Part shown: piece after piece, positions 61,981 through 64,000 of the stretch | Numbering within the stretch: position 1 is the stretch's first letter | How the letters are laid out: every line of letters begins with the position of its first letter | NCBI GenBank assembly: GCA_015060045.1 | Contig: SUZH01000002.1 | Location: 124,001-188,000, forward strand | DNA: 64,000 nucleotides | Source of the DNA: Rikenellaceae bacterium | GTDB lineage: Bacteria > Bacteroidota > Bacteroidia > Bacteroidales > Rikenellaceae | Direction: 5' to 3' | Position numbers and translations under genes: made by a program | Notes under the pieces: generated by a model | The model's database searches: none | What the model was told of the DNA's origin: nothing | The model's input: the letters and a program-made list of their open reading frames with translations, nothing else

Positions 61981-62336
61981 AGGCATGCATAAAAATTACG
62001 CTCGATAGAAAAATTGTATCGAGCGTATTTTTTGCTCACGACATGTTATTTTTCTCTTTGCTCAATTTTCGCGTATTTCGATCAACCGATCAGATCGTTT
62101 TCAAATACGCGATTCTCGGAGGGTTAAAAAATCAACGTTTTTCAGAAAATTTCGCCGGCCATCAAGACTAATCAACCCTCAAAGAACCTCAGGGATACCT
62201 CTCCTATTACTGCCACACAGATATTGAAATAATATTTATATTATGTTAAATAGGATAAATGGTAATTCATATAGCAATCTTGGGAGGATGTTCCCTGCCC
62301 CTGCATATTTCCTCGGAAAATTTGTATCTTCGCAGC
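61981..62336. other. Intergenic region with two hairpins and a palindrome
   Basis: After the XRE gene comes a terminator (TACGCTCGATA / TATCGAGCGTA at 61997-62027 plus T run). A second structure at 62070-62111 has CGCGTATTT / AAATACGCG outside and CGATC / GATCG inside. A 16-base palindrome ATAATAT-TT-ATATTAT lies at 62229-62244. The -7-like TATCTTCG (62325-62332, one mismatch to TAnnTTTG) is the best promoter candidate for the next gene. No ORF of note. Confidence 0.65.
61997..62033 (+). terminator. Terminator of the XRE gene
   Basis: 11-bp stem TACGCTCGATA / TATCGAGCGTA with a 9-base loop and a run of T's. Confidence 0.85.
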
Positions 62337-63188
62337 ATGAAACGATACCTAATATATATAACCGTATTGATGTTGGCGGCATGCACATCAAGCCAGCCAG
62401 CAACGGAATCGCAAACCATCTACGTTTCGATCGCACCGTTGCGTTCACTCGTGGAGGCGATCACGGAGCAGGATTTTCCGGTCGAGGTGCTCGTACCGGC
62501 GGGGGCTTCGCCCGAGAATTTCGAGCTTACACCCAAGCAATACATCGCCCTGAATGAGGCGCAGTGGATCTTCTCTACGGGGCTGATCACCTTTGAGACT
62601 ACCCTGCTCCACAAGCTCCCCGAAGGGGCGCGAATCATCAACCTGAGTCGTGGCATCGAGCTGCTTGCAGGCACCTGTTCGCACGCCCATCACGGCCACA
62701 ACCACGCCCACGGCATCGACCCCCACATCTGGACCTCGCCCCGCGCCCTGAAAACGATGAGCGAAAATCTCTTCCACGCCATCCGCGAACGGTATCCCGA
62801 TTCGGTACGTTATGCGCAGAATTTCAACCGTTTGCAGGAGCGTCTGGAGGCTCTCGACCGAGCGATTGAGGCGCAAATCACGGCATCGGGCGTGAAGCAG
62901 TTCATCATCTACCACCCTGCCCTCACCTACTACGCACGCGACTACGGATTGCGCCAAATCGCCATCGAGGAGGAGGGCAAAGAGCCGTCGGCCAAGCGGT
63001 TGGCTGAGCTGATTCGTACAGCGCGCGCGGAGGGGATTCGCACCGTCTTGGTGCAACGCCAATTTCCCCGTTCGAGCGTCGAGGCCGTAGCCGAAGATAT
63101 GGCGGCCGAGGTCATCGAATTCGACCCTTTGGCAGAAGATGTAATCCGGAATATCGAACACATCACCACGCTAATCACCCGAAAATGA
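62337..63188 (+). CDS. Zinc/manganese ABC transporter binding lipoprotein (ZnuA-like)
   Basis: 283 residues from MKRYLIYITVLMLAAC; the upstream extension lacks a signal. Lipobox LMLAAC (Cys16), so membrane-anchored. A His-rich loop HAHHGHNHAHGIDPHIWTSP precedes the ligand His of DPHIW, as in zinc-specific cluster A-I binding proteins; the final DP-rich EFDPLAEDV supplies the last ligand region. Stop overlaps the ATPase start (ATGA). High His content favours Zn2+ over Mn2+ (inference). Confidence 0.9.
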   Translation: MKRYLIYITVLMLAACTSSQPATESQTIYVSIAPLRSLVEAITEQDFPVEVLVPAGASPENFELTPKQYIALNEAQWIFSTGLITFETTLLHKLPEGARIINLSRGIELLAGTCSHAHHGHNHAHGIDPHIWTSPRALKTMSENLFHAIRERYPDSVRYAQNFNRLQERLEALDRAIEAQITASGVKQFIIYHPALTYYARDYGLRQIAIEEEGKEPSAKRLAELIRTARAEGIRTVLVQRQFPRSSVEAVAEDMAAEVIEFDPLAEDVIRNIEHITTLITRK

Positions 63189-63949
63189 AGCTCATAGAAC
63201 TACACGACGTCAGCGTCGGCTACGAGGGCTACGAGGCCCTGCACGCGGTCAATCTCACGATTGATTCGACCGATTTTCTGGGCGTCATCGGCCCAAACGG
63301 AGGTGGAAAGACAACCCTTGTGAAGGCCATCCTGGGGGCCGTTCCCTACACGGGCAAAATCGACTACGCGCCCGAATTGTTCGACGGCCGCGAGCGACTG
63401 ATTGGCTATATGCCCCAAATTACGGAGTTCGACCGCGCCTTTCCCATCTCGGTCGAGGAGGTGGTTTTGTCGGGCTTGCAGGGTCGACGCGGATTCCGCC
63501 ACCGTTACACACGGAGCGACCGCGAAAAGGCACTCGAGTTGCTTGCAAAAACGGGCATCGAAGAGCTTTCGAAGCGTCCCATCGGCGAGGTGTCGGGCGG
63601 TCAGATGCAACGCGCCCTGCTCTGTCGCGCCATTATCTCCGACCCAAAGTTGCTCATTTTGGACGAGCCAACCAACTTTGTCGATAACCGCTTCGAGCAT
63701 GAACTCTACCACACCCTCCGCGAGTTGAACGAGCGGATGGCGATTCTCGTTGTTTCGCACGATGTCGGCACCATCACGCGCCTTGTGAAGGAGATTGTCT
63801 GCGTGAACCGTCATGTGCATCGCCACCACTCGAACATCATCACGGCCGAGCAGTTGGAGAACTACAACTGCCCGATTCAAATCCTTACGCACGGCCATGT
63901 GCCCCACACCGTTTTGGCACACCATCCGGGAGATGGGTGCTGTGAATAG
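63185..63949 (+). CDS. Metal ABC transporter ATPase (ZnuC-like)
   Basis: 254 residues. Walker A GPNGGGKTTLVKAILG, Q-loop in MPQITEFDRAFPISVEEVV, signature VSGGQMQRALLCRAI, Walker B LLILDEPT and a later H-loop SHDVG. The MPQxxxFDRxFPISVxEVV region is typical of zinc/manganese transporters. Overlaps the binding-protein gene by 4 bases. A permease gene may follow beyond the window; one is also at 20.7 kb. Confidence 0.92.
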   Translation: MKLIELHDVSVGYEGYEALHAVNLTIDSTDFLGVIGPNGGGKTTLVKAILGAVPYTGKIDYAPELFDGRERLIGYMPQITEFDRAFPISVEEVVLSGLQGRRGFRHRYTRSDREKALELLAKTGIEELSKRPIGEVSGGQMQRALLCRAIISDPKLLILDEPTNFVDNRFEHELYHTLRELNERMAILVVSHDVGTITRLVKEIVCVNRHVHRHHSNIITAEQLENYNCPIQILTHGHVPHTVLAHHPGDGCCE

Positions 63950-64000
63950 GCAGAGAGTCCAAAGGCAAAAGGCGAAAAAGGCAGCCAAGGACAATTAAAG

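Noticed and set aside
63200..63994. 264-residue minus-strand open frame opposite the ZnuC-like ATPase
   Set aside because: The ATPase frame has all ABC motifs; the opposite frame has none.
63933..63998. Short plus-strand frame starting inside the ATPase gene's last codons, 21 residues, Lys/Gln-rich
   Set aside because: Too short, no ribosome-binding or family evidence, most likely chance at the end of the window.

Overview
The window is 64 kb of ordinary-looking Bacteroidota chromosome. The organism is most likely a Bacteroidales species, and the fairly GC-rich coding sequence makes an Alistipes/Rikenellaceae-like genome my best guess; this is inference, because there is no rRNA here to confirm it. 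Supporting signs are many promoters with the Bacteroidota -7 box TAnnTTTG (several with TTG 19-20 bases upstream), a PPi-type phosphofructokinase, a lysine-type phosphoglycerate dehydrogenase, an M64 peptidase, LptF/G and UPF0365 flotillin. I saw no tRNA, rRNA, CRISPR array, insertion sequence, integrase or prophage gene.

Layout. 0-2.1 kb: the end of etfA and an acyl-CoA dehydrogenase. 2.1-6 kb: a secreted protein and a lipoprotein phosphoesterase, an AraC regulator, and phosphofructokinase. 6.2-9.6 kb: a small lipoprotein, a radical SAM/SPASM protein and DsbD in a row. 9.6-13.8 kb (minus): an MFS transporter, a FISUMP-like lipoprotein and an M64 peptidase. 13.9-20.6 kb (minus): a probable membrane operon mtaB - helical sensor-like protein - trkH - SPOR protein - nfeD - floA. 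20.7-25.2 kb (plus): metal-ABC permease, LptF/G permease, ribBA, fmt. 25.3-28.7 kb (minus): serC - serA - DUF1015. 28.9-33.6 kb (plus): yicC - gmk - nadD - ddl - DUF3109 - M23/LysM peptidase.

33.7-37.4 kb: PLP-homeostasis protein, C69 dipeptidase and lpdA. 37.4-37.7 kb: tandem short repeats, a terminator and a compact 113-base hairpin element. 37.7-40.2 kb (minus): a small membrane protein, truA, aspA. 40.4-50.1 kb (plus): dapB, lepB, yigZ, uvrA, M16 peptidase, O-methyltransferase, DUF748 protein. 50.2-53.4 kb: a GH105-type lipoprotein and phosphoglucomutase. 53.7-60.9 kb (plus): dnaA, WYL regulator, zinc-ribbon protein, recA, rel, a small membrane protein, HIT protein. 60.9-64 kb: a 655-base AT-rich region with repeated TTACA/TGTAA inverted repeats ahead of an XRE regulator, then the binding lipoprotein and ATPase of a zinc/manganese ABC transporter, whose likely permease is 41 kb away.

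Most genes are housekeeping. The parts most worth a second look are the radical SAM/lipoprotein pair (with a non-canonical SPASM cysteine set), the operator array before the XRE gene, the structured element after lpdA, and the DUF1015 protein in the serine operon.
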